A stretch of 64,000 bases of DNA from Owenia fusiformis. Lineage: Eukaryota; Annelida; Polychaeta; Sabellida; Oweniidae. How positions within the stretch are numbered: position 1 is the stretch's first letter; every line of letters begins with the position of its first letter. The stretch is from positions 17,873,915 through 17,937,914 of the forward strand of contig CAIIXF020000001.1 of NCBI GenBank assembly GCA_903813345.2, read 5' to 3'. The notes under the pieces were generated by a model that saw nothing but the letters and a program-made list of their open reading frames with translations, was not told where the DNA came from and searched no databases. A program made the position numbers and the translations under genes. Positions 17,930 to 30,242 of this stretch are shown piece after piece.

Positions 17930-19140
17930 AAATAAATATAACATAACATAACACAACAAATCAAGGTACAAAAAGACAAACAACCACCGAAACACAACCG
18001 AGTGTCGAAGTAACACAATACAATCAGGCAAAACCCAAAAATAAACCATCACAATCAACAAAATTAAACCAGACATACGGCCGATCCATTGTTGGATTGA
18101 CATAACACAGCTGTGCATAACCCAACACCAAGCTCAACCATTAAACACGACCAAACTGTTATACCAATATATTGAACCCAACCAAACTTTCTCCAACCAA
18201 AGACAACATCTATCACACAACCCGGTCGGGCACAATGCGACACCTCACACGATTAAGAACAACCGAACAATCGAACCATACAAACAACCACTAATGTATT
18301 GTATTGTATTGTATTGTATTTTTGTTTACCACCAATGAAGGTAAGCAATACCTCTTGGGTATATCCCTTATATACGGTCGTAATTTACGTAATTAACCTG
18401 GAAGATAGACCCAGAAACCCCTCCTTGAAGGAGCCCTGTGTTCTTTTATGTGCACTTATACATAGACATACAAGTACACACCACAGCCTTTTGTACGAGT
18501 TGCGGACCACTCAGTCAAACACCCTGAAGTACTTCACGCAAATGAGCAAATTTAGTCTTGCCTGAACCGGGGATCGAATCCGGGACCTATTGCGTAAGAG
18601 GTACATGCGCTACCGCTGAGCTTCACGGCTGGACTAAGTTATACCCTACCAACTTTCTCCAACCGGAGACAACATCAATCTCACAACACAATCTGGCACC
18701 ATCCGATACCCCATCACATTGTGTACAACCTGCTTCCCGACCAGCACAATACAATAACAACATCACATAACACAACTCATCGTCAAATTAACACAACACA
18801 ATGTGGCACAGCCCAATACCAAACTAACATAGCACAAGCAGGCACAACCGGACAAAGAACAACCAAAACACAACCGACGTGCAAACTAACACAGCACAAT
18901 CGGGCACAACACAATGATAAACCAAGAAAACACAACTGACAAAACCAAACTAACAGAAATTGTTGAATTAACAAAACACAAGAAGGAACAGCCTGACTTC
19001 AAACCATTATAACACAATCAAGCACAACCTAATATACAACTGATAAAACAAAAACAGACATGGATACAACCAACAAACAAATCAAACCAAGCGCAACTTG
19101 TGACACCAATATATATGTGACACCCATCGCATAACACAAC
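17930..19140. repeat. A/C-rich degenerate minisatellite array, interrupted by a SINE
   Basis: The plus strand is almost devoid of G and built from variants of ACACAACC, AACACAAC and GGCACAAC. A longer unit is visible because GTTATACC..AACTTTCTCCAACC..GACAACATC occurs at about 18158-18215 and again at 18640-18690, on either side of the SINE. Open frames on the opposite strand here are compositional artefacts. Confidence 0.8.
18296..18632 (-). mobile_element. tRNA-derived SINE with (AATAC)n tail
   Basis: Read on the minus strand, the head (about 18632 to 18554) resembles a tRNA: an A-box region GCTCAGCGGTAGCGC and a B-box region GGATTCGATCC within CCCGGATTCGATCCCCGG. The acceptor stem is only partly paired, so it is a pseudo-tRNA promoter rather than a tRNA gene. 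A body of about 230 bp follows, ending in five AATAC repeats at 18296-18322. A short direct repeat ACTAA on both sides may be the target duplication. Confidence 0.75.
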
Positions 19141-19228
19141 CCCGGTATATATACCTTATCGAATTGCGAAAAATCTTGACACTTCACTTAGAATATCACG
19201 TCCAAGCACAAAGTCAATGTATTTTTGG

Positions 19229-19941
19229 AAAGGATAGGTATCGATATGGTGAACTGAATTCAACAATGTTCTTCTCTTAAACCAATTATTGAAAACATTC
19301 TCTAAAAACACGGTATTTTATGTAATGTAACAATTTAATGCGAGAATTATTTAGAAGTATTTTATATAACTGTTTTTGTTAACATTTTTTTTAGTGCAAT
19401 TGTTTTTGCTCCTTTCTACCAATTCTTGAGTATGAAATAAAATGTCTTTCCAAACATTGTAGGAACAAAATAGCATGTACAACATGTTTTTAGACCTCTC
19501 AATATTATAGTTATACAAAGGAATTTTGGGTTTTTTAAAAAAGTATTCAAAAAATCCCCCAAAATATATAAAAAATCAAGATAAACCTTTTATTTCATTA
19601 ACAAGATACTTTTTTAAAATCAACCAACATTTCATTTGTACAATTACAATATTGAGGGACCTAAACATGTTGTGTTTATGTTGTTTTGCTCCAATGAGGT
19701 TCGGAAAGATGTTTCATTTCACTCTGGAAACACGATACCAAGAACAAAACAAGTGTTTGACGTGTTTTCTAAAACAATATAGATAAAAGTATAGATATAT
19801 TTTTCAAATTCTATTGTTACCAAAAAAGAAAGAAAAAAAGATGACCATTAAATTGACGATGTGTTAATTTTTTCGATTTTTTATGACTGGTTTAAGAGAA
19901 ACGTGTGTTCAAAAAGTTCACCATATCGATACCACTCCTTT
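19229..19941. mobile_element. foldback (long-hairpin) MITE, intact copy
   Basis: The ends AAAGGATAGGTATCGATATG and (inverted) AAAGGAGTGGTATCGATATG continue as inverted TTCTCTTAAACCA / TGGTTTAAGAGAA. The two halves remain complementary far inward: AGCATGTACAACATGTTTTT and the ATATTGAGGGACCTAAACAT region are mirror partners. The 713-bp element is thus one imperfect hairpin. A second, interrupted copy is at 22633-23822. No coding capacity. Confidence 0.85.
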
Positions 19942-21164
19942 GTAACCATGACAACTAATAAAATGGGACTTAAAACCTATTGTTTCTGAAAGAGTATATA
20001 GAATGCTTTAAAATGATGTTTAACACTATATATGCAATTATTGTAAGCCCATGTAAATACTATATATATTATCTCAGAGGTCAGTATTATAATGCTTTTT
20101 TGCCCCAGTATAGAATGTGTAAATTTTATATTTTAGTATATGCAAGGGAATTTAACAATGTTAGCAGAATTTTGTTGTCAGATGGTATCTTGACTCAATT
20201 TTGAGAATTTCGTGTCCAAAGTAGGTCGACAAAAATATCTTCAAATTCTGATCAGGATTAGAAACCACATAAAATGCATTTTTACTTAAGGTAGACATCG
20301 GTATTTAATAATAGTACACTGTACAATTACATTGACGTCTTTTTGGGAACAGATTGGTGTCTTTGTATCATTGATAAAACACAAAGCGGCGTCTTTGTGT
20401 CAATAGCGAAGAACTAAGACTGTGAATTTGTTGCTTATAGATATAACAAAATATTTACGAAAATCTGTCACCGGAAGGCCGGCCATCTTGTTACAAAGAC
20501 ACGATGTCTTTGTATTGCGTTGGGTCCCAGTACCAGGTATTGAGGTCTACATCTGCATCATGATCGTATGTTCTTCCCGGATCCATTGAGCTTTTAACCA
20601 AAGATTCGTTGATGACGTTCATCGTTGATGAGGTGCCAACTACCAATATATCACATGGTCATAGGAAAATGACTGTCTGCAAGCGCAGTACAGTATCAGT
20701 CAAACGTCACCGTTGGATATGTTAAATGTTTTTGTTTTAAATCTGTTGTTATGTATGCTTTTCTGTATTGTAATTTAATCCTATTTTGTTGGTCCGAACT
20801 GCATTGCTTCTTTTCCAATGGTACCATTAGTTTTAATATCAGTGTACTTAATTATAAATCATAATTGTGTTATAATAATCGAGCTATTTAGAAGACTCCA
20901 TATACCATTACCCTCCATGGTCCATTGTTTATTACAAATTAATGTACTCATAGTGTGACCCATATTCTAAAAAACATTCAAATCCTAATCTTAAAATATT
21001 GGTAGATTTATTTTCTCCTTCATATATGCAATAAACTCATGTAGGTTGAACGCCATTGTTTTTCCTCGAAAAGATACTGACATTTTTAAAATTGTTAAAT
21101 TTAAGGCGAGCGAGCGAATGTATAGACATTCAGGAATATGCAAAAACTACTTCGAAGATATTTA
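19942..21164. other. AT-rich DNA with one promoter-like patch
   Basis: At 20470-20490, CACCGGAAGG (ETS-like) is followed at once by GGCCATCTTG (YY1-like), an arrangement common at housekeeping promoters. GTCTTTGT/ACAAAGAC motifs surround it (20361-20512). No exon could be identified downstream on either strand. Confidence 0.4.
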
Positions 21165-21526
21165 TTAAAGAGAGAATCAGATTTAGCGAGCAGCCGAAAA
21201 AATATTGTTTCAATTTTAGAATATTTCTGGCTTATGTAATTTCTATTCATGTCTATTTTCTAAAAATCCCCAAAGTGTACACTTCATTTCAGGAAAAGAT
21301 TTTTACAGTAATGTATTATTTTTCTATAAGAATGGTTACTTACTCTTATTATTTGGGAGAATTTAAACATTTTTTACCCAATTTTGCACTTTGAATCCAT
21401 CATAACTTCACCAATTTATAACATATCGTGAATCTTTTGGGAGATATTGTAAGGAATAGATTGGTAGGTCAACTGTACATGTTGCTTGTAACTTTGTCAC
21501 CCCCATAGATCTGATTCTGCCTTTAA
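21165..21526. mobile_element. TTAA-duplicating MITE, copy 1
   Basis: The element is bounded by TTAA (21165-21168, 21523-21526). Its ends AAGAGAGAATCAGAT and (inverted) AGGCAGAATCAGATC match those of copy 2 at 29680-30242. Both copies share TAGCGAGCA next to one end and GGTAGGTC / GACCTACC near the other. TTAA duplications are typical of piggyBac and Kolobok elements. Confidence 0.8.
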
Positions 21527-22559
21527 GTAGTTTTTGAAAAGAACCGTTATTCTCTAAAATTCTTGAAGAGAGCGCGACTCGCTATTACTTGGCGATTAAT
21601 CATTTTTTTACCTTTACAAATTCATAACATAAGTGGCTCGATTTTCATGAAATAAAGCTTATTGGAAAAATAATTCGATATGCTAGATTATTGTCTATCA
21701 AACAGAGCAATAATCATCTTTTTGTATTTTCTAGAATATTAGAAACAAGGTAACAATCACAGTATCTTATGAATTTCAATTTTAAGTTCCAGCAATCATA
21801 ACTTTGCCTTTCAATCACCTTTGTTTTTACGTCAAAAAGTATCTTATATCTGTGGCTCAATCTAAAGATAGGAGACGCAAAAATTGCAAAAAGTACACTC
21901 TTGAAAAAATCGAGAGGGGGAGGGGGTCGGATTTCCATATATTTTCCAGCCTTGATATGTTCATATATATTTTTCTATTTATCTAAACCACTCATGCTCA
22001 AAGTTTGATTTTAGCTGACACGACTCTCACTAAAAATGATGTAAAATCAAAATACTAGTGAAGTTACAATAATGTTGTTTATTCCAGGAGCGTAGCCCAA
22101 ACTTAAAAAAAATAAATTTAATTGGTTCAGACAGCAGGAAAATTACAAAGACACAGCTTTGATACCCGCTTTGATATAAGAATTAAATAAAATAAAAACG
22201 ACTTTCTTCCTCAGTGCTCAATGTTCGGCTAATCAGTTGAGCTGGTGAAAAAACGAATTGTAATTTATACTTCTCCATCGTATCCCGAAATTCATACATA
22301 CTTTATAGAGGCTTATGTTTAATGCTGTCAGTATTATCAATCTGACAATAAAAACTGAAAATTGAAAACTATACGATATATACAGTAGAATATATTTTGA
22401 AACAGCAGATACATGTATATGAGCTCTGGATATGAGGCACATCCGTTGGAAATATAGATATTATTTATATCAGAGGTTCTGTAGGGTCCGACTGCAAGGT
22501 AAGTTTTTTTTCAAATATAAAGTATCCGTTACAAAATAACTCTATGAATGACCTTTAAC
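21527..22559. other. AT-rich DNA without recognised gene
   Basis: A purine run GAGAGGGGGAGGGGGTC at about 21911-21927 is the only distinctive feature. The open frames are short and featureless. Confidence 0.5.
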
Positions 22560-22632
22560 TACACTCCCCTCCAAAAGTTTGGCAACCTTAGCCATTGCAT
22601 TTCATGGGAATGAGGATTTTCAAAAATTCATC

Positions 22633-23822
22633 AAAGGATTGGCATCGATATGGTGAACTGAATGCAACAACGTTTTTCTCTTAAAGGGACAAAGTGCCGA
22701 AATGAAGTCTCACTTTTGATCTTCATAGTATTTCCAATGGATAAATAAGTACCTGATCTTTCATTTGATACCAAAAATAGATCAAACAGACCAAATCAGA
22801 GTTGACACTAGATCATGAAAAAATATTTTTGATCTATCAATTTATATGTGTCAAGTTTTTAGCAATGCCATAGAAAGATGGCATTGTTGTTTGCATTGAT
22901 TATCCATTCATTTTTTATAGGATTTTCAAGCATACGCCATCTTTTAATCCAAGAGTTATTTAAAACATACATTTTTTGAAAAGTGGTAATTCACTTTTTT
23001 CAATCTCTGAACTTCAAATGCCGTTTTCTATGCGAATAATTTTTTTTCACTTCAGTATTATCCCAAATTAAAGTTTTTATCATATTTGATTGACTGTGTG
23101 AGTGACATGTCTCAAATAATATTTTGTCCTTTTTCCTTCAAAAATAGGCGCATTGCCTGTTTAAACCAATTATTGAAAACATTCTGTAAAAAACACGAGC
23201 CTCTATGAAATGTTGACTTATTGACAACAATTTCATGCGAAAATTATTTATATATATTTTATATAACTGTTTTTGTTAACATTTTTTGTTTTTACTGCAA
23301 ATGTTTTTTGTTCCTTTTTACCAATTCTTGAGAATAAAATAAAATATCTTTCCGAAGCTTGTTGGAACAAAATAGCATATTCAACATTTTCTTAGACCTC
23401 TCAATATTTGAGCTATTCAAAGGAAATTTTAGTTGATTTAACAAAAAGTATTCAAAAAATTAAAACAAAAACCCCAAAAATAGATAAAAATAAAGATAAA
23501 CCTTTTATTTCATTAACAAGATACTTTTTCAAAATCAACCAAACTTTCCTTTGTACAATTACAATATTGAGAGACCTACACACGATATGTGTTTATGTCA
23601 TTTTGTTCCAATGAGGTTCGGATAGATGTGGTTGGTAGCATTGGTAAAAAGTGTCTGATGTGTTTTCTAAACAATATAGAGAAAAGCATATGTATTTATT
23701 TCAAATTATATTGTTACCATTCAAAAAATGACAATTAGATTGACGATGTGTAAAATTTTCAGAATTTTGTGATGACTGGTTTAAGAGATACGTGTGTTCA
23801 AAAAGTAAAAAAATCCATCCTT
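22633..23822. mobile_element. foldback MITE, copy 2, nested in the TA-type MITE
   Basis: The left end AAAGGATTGGCATCGATATG matches copy 1 (19229). The right end has lost the ATCGATA segment but keeps CCATCCTT. The interior (ACAAAATAGCAT.., CTCTCAATATTTGAG.., TACAATTACAATATTGAGAG) follows copy 1 closely. It is interrupted by the TTAA element at 22685-23160. Confidence 0.85.
22685..23160. mobile_element. TTAA-duplicating element nested in foldback copy 2
   Basis: Comparison with copy 1 (CTCTTAAACCAATTATTG near 19276) shows a clean 476-bp insertion with TTAA on both sides (22681-22684, 23161-23164). The ends AGGGACAAAGTGCC and (inverted) ACAGGCAATGCGCC are imperfect TIRs. The duplication points to piggyBac or Kolobok mobilisation. 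It contains no coding sequence. Confidence 0.85.
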
Positions 23823-24017
23823 CATCATCAATTTTCGACCGATTGTAATTGAGGAAAAAATTGGGAAAATCTGGAGGCATTAAGAATGAAGTTGCATTTC
23901 TATTAATATTATAAGTATTTTCCTCGCAGGTTATGTAAATAAAAATTGAAACATAAAGAGGCGTTTACACGTAGTTCAACGAGGGGGCTAAGGTTGCCAA
24001 ACTTTTGGAGGGGAGTG

Positions 24018-27000
24018 TATAAACATATTGATAAATACTCTATGATCTATAGGGAGATCTTTTTGAAATTCATATTTTTCATATTCATGTTTATTTATTA
24101 ATGTGAATTACGAGATCTCTCACAGTTTTCGACATTTTATATGTATACACAAAAGAGTCTTTTCATTGTGTCAATTGTGTCATTTATAAACTATAAAATT
24201 ATAGTTCTTATTTGGATGTTTATAATACTGAACAAGAACTCGTTTCTTTTTTTTGTCTAGCTTCTCCAAGATATCATTTTCATATCCCGATGTCATGTTT
24301 CCGAAGGAAGTCTAGTCATAGGACATGTAGGATACATAGAGGTTATTTACTGGGAGGGATTTCAACTTTGTTTGAAAAATATCGACCAAACTGAACGACA
24401 TAGGAAGCTTTGTTTGGCAAAATTCCTGGGAGGTTAATACCATTTTCAAGAGCGGGATTAGGTGATGCGATTTTCGTGAGCGGGATTGGGCGGGAGAATA
24501 TGATTCTTTTTTAATATCAAAAGAGAGAGATGGGTATATTTCTATATCAATCCCGATATCGTCGGGGTCCGCCATACAGCTGAATCCATCCTGCCCCGTT
24601 CCACAACACTTTTAGTAATGGAGATTTCAATTTCAAATTTAAGACTCAAGTATCGTTTTAATCAAAAAGTCTAGTATTATAGCTTAGATATGATATTTTA
24701 CTATTTTAAAAAGGTTTCATTCGAAAAGTTCATATCTAGAGTTTTAGAATTACTAATCAAAATTATGTCAAGAACATTCAAACTGGTAAAGATGCCAATC
24801 ATGAAGGAAGCTGACATTTTCAATTTAGTGATAACGTGCAATATGTTCCAAATACATGTAAAACAAGTAAGCTGCATTCAGGCATGGCTGTTTAAAATTC
24901 AAATAAAAACGGATTTTGATATCAACTAAATTAAATCACGTTTTTCTATTTAGCTATACACATATAATATATATTCTATCTTGGACCTGATCGGACTCTA
25001 CTTAGTGATTATAAGTACAATATACTTTTCTCCTCACAAACTGCTTGTAATGAATAATGTCAATATAAAAAGTCTAAAACGTAGTGTTGTGGGCATGTTA
25101 TTTGGAAAACCTAATCACCATGCATTTTTGAATTATTTTGAAAGATGTCAGAATCGCGGGAAGTACAATTTTGCACTTGCGGAATACAATTTTACCTCCA
25201 GGAACAGGCCACTTCTTGTATACCACTATACTTAACATATTACAGGAATTCTATGTAATGTTCATCAACGCATTTTTGAGTTACTTGGTAAGTTTTGTTT
25301 CCATCCAATATTGTCTTTCATGTTTTCACGAATAATTCTTCTCTTATAGAATTACGCTTCATCCATCCACGCTTCGTTCTCTGAATAAGCATAACACTTT
25401 CATTAAATTTTTCAATTCGCTCCATCAATAGATTGTGAAGTAGATTATCATGCATGTTGCTTCGATGAAAAAAACTGAAACATTGCACATTGTCAGATTG
25501 CATCTATAATTTATTTTCCCTGTGTTGAATTCGCTATGTCAGCTTTCTTGTAATTCTTTTGCAGTTATATTACTATAAATTTTGCTATGATTTGGGATTT
25601 AATGCATTCTTACTGTCACTCGGTTTTGTAAGAAAGCTGCTGATTGCATTATATATACGTGTATAATTAATAATCTACTTGCATGTGTATGTAATTGTAA
25701 AGAGGGACTAGTACTGGTTAAAATTTTGGCTAAAATTATCAATATAGCAACTGTTTTTACAATAAACGCGTGTTTTCCTGGGTTTCAACAAATAATTTAG
25801 TTAAAGATCGAAAAGTATTATCTATCTATCAGGAATCTTTCAAATGCAGACGTACAGTTTAAATGCAGTAACGTATATGTACGAAATTAGTTCAAATAAA
25901 TAAGAAAAATAAGTAAGAAAAACTTACCACGAGGATGGTGGTTTTGAAAATACATACGGCATATGATTTTTTGGGGGGGGGATGGGGTTGGGATTTAAAG
26001 AATTCTATAAATTCTATAAGATTCACATGCAATACAAAAAACTAATTCTATTTTTATCTGGTTGGCATTGCAACCTTTGGGAATTATGCCTTTGATTTAT
26101 TAATAAAATCTTTGATAAATTTCTTCTCTGCTAGTCGCTTGCCATTAGAGAGGTATCAATGATATTTCTTTATAATTTTTCGCATAAATCCTATCATTGA
26201 TTCAGACAGCAATTATTAATATATTATATAATATCATTATTATATGAAGCTTAAACATATACACGGCAAGTCTTGGAATTTAGGATATTCATTTACATTT
26301 CGAGAATTAAAAGGAAAAAGAAGAGACAGAGAGCGAAACGTCTCAGAGGAAATCTTTTAAGACATATTTCCCTTATAATATTTTTATATATTAAAAAGGA
26401 GATTGAGATATCTGATCCAAAACTATTATTTACGATTTAAGACGCATAAATATTCAAAATGGTGTCACATTTTTCAAAATTATTTTGCCAACCTTTAAAA
26501 CCAAGCTAATCAACATAATCCAATAATAAAGTCAAAAATGTTGGATTTTATACATCACGAACATTTGCAAATCGTATATGGTTACCTGTATCTCTCAAGA
26601 TGAAATGCATGAAGATGAAACTCTCTCGATATAATATTATTCATTAACAATTATTACAATCCAATACTTACAATACAACAGTTAATACGATGCAATACAA
26701 TGCAATTATACTGAAAAATGAAATGAAAATGAAACTTCAACAGTCAAATTGTACAAGGTAGTTTTCACTTATACATTATTTTTAATAATTAATATTTTAC
26801 ATTTTTTATTCGTTAAGTAGCGGCAGCTTGTTGGAGGCGATTTAACAGTTCGTTTATATAATATAATGTATATACTTTGTCAGTTACCAACACATTACAT
26901 CAATAATTCATTGAAATGTGTTACAAAATATAAGTATTCGGTTGTAATCTATGTCTGCATTTCCGTAAGTTTTCCGTCACATAGGCTTGACAAGGAGAAA

Positions 27001-29679
27001 CATTATGAGTTAAAAAAATTCGGAAATTCAAACCGTGTTTGAAAATACTGTTCTTAATACATGTAAATGACTGATTGGATGTGCAATTATTTGATGTCTT
27101 AGAAACATAAGGATATCAATAAATTCATGTTTTATGCTTTTTATTGTATGAATAAATAGATATCATAAAACGAATCACAAATCAATCTCATGATATAAAA
27201 GCAAAATTGGCATTTGTTTATCAAGCGCAAGTATTGTTGCTTACAAAATACTTCATATAAAATATTTTAGAATTATTTACTTAGTTATGAACATTATTTC
27301 GAGTAGCTGTTTGTCTCATTCACGTCCCTCTTTACACGCGTTTTGTATTTTCAACTCCTCCCGAGACATAGTTTACATAACTCAATTGCCATGGGCACAT
27401 CTAAAAAATCCAACCAAACAATAGCATAATTAATTATTTACATATTTAAAACTGCTTATTACCATTATTTGGTCTCTGTGTCCATAATTTGAATCTTTTT
27501 GTTACATAATTATCCATGTGGTTGAAATTACCAATATGTGATTAAATCTGTGCTTCGAATTACAATCGCCATTTTGAATTCAGATAGCATTTTCTTCCGA
27601 GGGGTCATCATGACCGTCTAGCGGAGTGATATTGCCCTGAGTGTCGACGTGAAGAGCCGGTCAGACGGGTACATCCTATGGCTGAAAAGATTTATGTAAT
27701 AGGAGATGCCATAAATATGGTTAAATTTAAAGACGTTATGAAGTCTGATTGAAACAATAACTCATTATGACAATGACACGTTTTAATGAAAATCGGCTCC
27801 AAACGATTCGATGTCATTTTCAGACGATTTTTCTATATGACAAGGAACTATATCTTCGATTATTCATACCGTGATGCAAGCTGGTCTATATATTTAACCA
27901 ATGTACGTATGATGATATGCCCTGCCTCGATCTATTAAAACACCACACGGGCATCAGAAAAAGGTATGGAAACATTTTATTATATTTTTACAACGTATTA
28001 TTAGTTAACTCTTTTGTTTAATGCTTAATTCCACTTTACATTTTTCGTTTCTCCACGGCGACTAAAAGATCGCAAATTAAAGCATGCATACATATTACAT
28101 ATTTACTGAGAATTAATGACATCGAAATGATAGTTTTATGAATTTGTGTATAGGGATCATGTTTTATATCTGCGGTAATCAATTAATAAAATGTCTAACA
28201 CAAGAGGTTCGTTTAACAGGTAGAAACATGTAAATTGACTCATAACTTTTACAGGAAGCTCATTTTTCTTTCGATGGCCGGCCATTGTTCTTGCACAACT
28301 AAAAACATTCCGTTTGGAATATTCATTCCCCGGTAGCGGTAATTATTGTTTAAGACCTAAACTAGACGTGCATGGAAAATGGAAAAAAAATCATGTCAAT
28401 ATTAGTAACTTTTCCATTTGTCAGGAGCTTATTTCATGATAATGCTCAAATAATCTTAAGTTTGTTAGGCACTGCGCCTATCTCTTAAATTTGGACATTT
28501 TTGTCTCAATTTGCATGTATTGACTCTTTCGATGAATTTCAAAATTCATATAATAGACCGTTTACATTCAGTTTGGTTTGAATAGAGAAACTCTAATTAT
28601 GAAATGTTGCATCAAGTCTAACATGACAATATAAATTAATGGATGACACGATCATCGTAATGAATTTTCCCTGTTTTTGTGTATAAAGAACACTACAATA
28701 TATGATGTATAAATGTGCATTTATTTTATTGGATAATGACAAAGTGAATGCTAGAATTACAAATTACAAAATTATTGCATTGCATATCTTCTAATTCGAA
28801 TTCAACTAGTGTCTTTTCAAAGATATCGAGGGGGTTGATAACTTGTCAACGGGTTTCTGATCTTAATTGTAAATGGAACGAGACAGAGAGTGGTCTTAAA
28901 TAGATATCTTTGAAAGAACATGTCGTTGTCACGCAATGGGTCAATCGGTCGGGTATACATTAATTCATTAATTGGATCATTTAGACGAACAATAGCATAA
29001 TAGAAATTACGCATGGGACCAATGTGCATATTCCATCTTTCGATCCACTCAAATCAAAATGTATGTATCGTCATTCTTCTTATTCGGTATCCGAACATGG
29101 TGACAGAAATTGCGTTGTTTTAGGATGATGTAATTAGGGCGAGTATCTTCATGACCGCCTTGGGAGCCGATCACCCTAAACGGTCGACTGGCTTTGACAT
29201 ATTAGGGCATCTTGTACTTTAGGATTATGTAGGCCTACAATAAGTATTGCAGTTGCATAATACCTTGGATTACCTATATAATAATGTTGTATTTCACAAC
29301 ATCTTATGTTATAATATCATTGTGCCGATGTGGATATTTTATTTTGATTATTGGAATTTTTGTATGAAATGTTGATTTTCTCTTCCTCATAAATAATTAT
29401 ATGCAATAATCGAAAAATGATAAATAAACAAAAAATAGATGTTGCATAATGTTACATCAATTTCTTCCCTCTTTGCATGTATTGAAGTGTGTCTGTGTCA
29501 ATCCATCAGTTTTTAAGGATGATTCCTGATATAAAAATCTATAACTGATAAATTTTGGACACGCTTGGTAAATCTTTGGGGCAATTTTGCATTTCTTTCC
29601 TGAAGTCGTATATGATAGATCTTGTTCCAGTGTATGTACGTGGTTCGCGTCAAACCGATTTATGGTTGAAATGAAATCA
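24018..29679. other. 5.7 kb AT-rich DNA without recognised gene
   Basis: Only short open frames with no recognisable motif occur. A GC-richer patch at 27595-27660 contains the palindrome GTCATCATGAC and is not clearly coding. A minus-strand frame at 24312-24575 overlaps a GCGGGATT repeat (24451-24500) and is not convincing. A G-run lies near 25970-25990. I see no RNA gene. Confidence 0.5.
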
Positions 29680-30242
29680 TTAAAGGTAGAATCAGATACA
29701 TCTAGGGAACGGCATGCAAAATTTCAAGCAACTTGAAGAGTCGACCTACCAATCTTTTCTCTATGATATTAAAATGATATCTCTCAAATTATCTGCAATA
29801 TGGTATCAATTGGTGAAGTTATTTATGACAAGTGCAAAATGTGGAAAATGATATATGTGGTAATTACATTTTTAGGTAAATGAACCAAGGGAAAGATCAA
29901 TACCCGGTGATTTCAGCGGGAAGTGGCGTTTCGTTCATTGGATGAGCTGCGCGCGCACGCATAAATGAGATTATCCAATATAATTACTGTAGGCTATAAG
30001 CACAGTGACCTACAGAGGGCGCTATCACAAACAAGTACTGGACGAACCGATAAATTCCCGGGTATTGTAACACCCTTGAATGAACATAGGAGTATTGTCA
30101 AAATTATTGTAAAATTATTACGTTTTCTTCAAAAAGAGTATGCGCTTTGAATATGTTTTAGAAAATAGATATGACAAGAACGGATAAGCTGAAAAATGCG
30201 CCAAAAATATATTTTGCTCGCTAGATCTGATACTACATTTAA
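29680..30242. mobile_element. TTAA-duplicating MITE, copy 2
   Basis: The element is bounded by TTAA (29680-29683, 30239-30242). Its ends AGGTAGAATCAGATACATC and (inverted) ATGTAGTATCAGATCTAGCG carry the same GAATCAGAT core as copy 1, in the opposite orientation. Relative to copy 1 it has about 200 bp of extra interior (29940-30150) that includes GCGCGCGCACGC. Confidence 0.75.

Larger units (their letters stand above)
22562..24017. mobile_element. outer TA-duplicating hairpin MITE, doubly interrupted
   Basis: The ends CACTCCCCTCCAAAAGTTTG / CAAACTTTTGGAGGGGAGTG are perfect inverted copies flanked by TA on both sides (22560-22561, 24018-24019), as in Tc1/mariner-type elements. A sister copy without the inner insertions is at 49026-49882 and supplies the empty site (near 49680-49700). 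The foldback element at 22633-23822 is inserted in its left arm. Confidence 0.88.

Noticed and set aside
18554-18632. Possible functional tRNA gene
   Set aside because: The acceptor stem has mismatches, the anticodon arm is poor, and the sequence continues into a SINE body with an (AATAC)n tail.
24312-24575. Minus-strand frame starting MADPDDIGIDIEIYPS
   Set aside because: It overlaps GCGGGATT repeats, no splice-site support or recognised domain; left unannotated.
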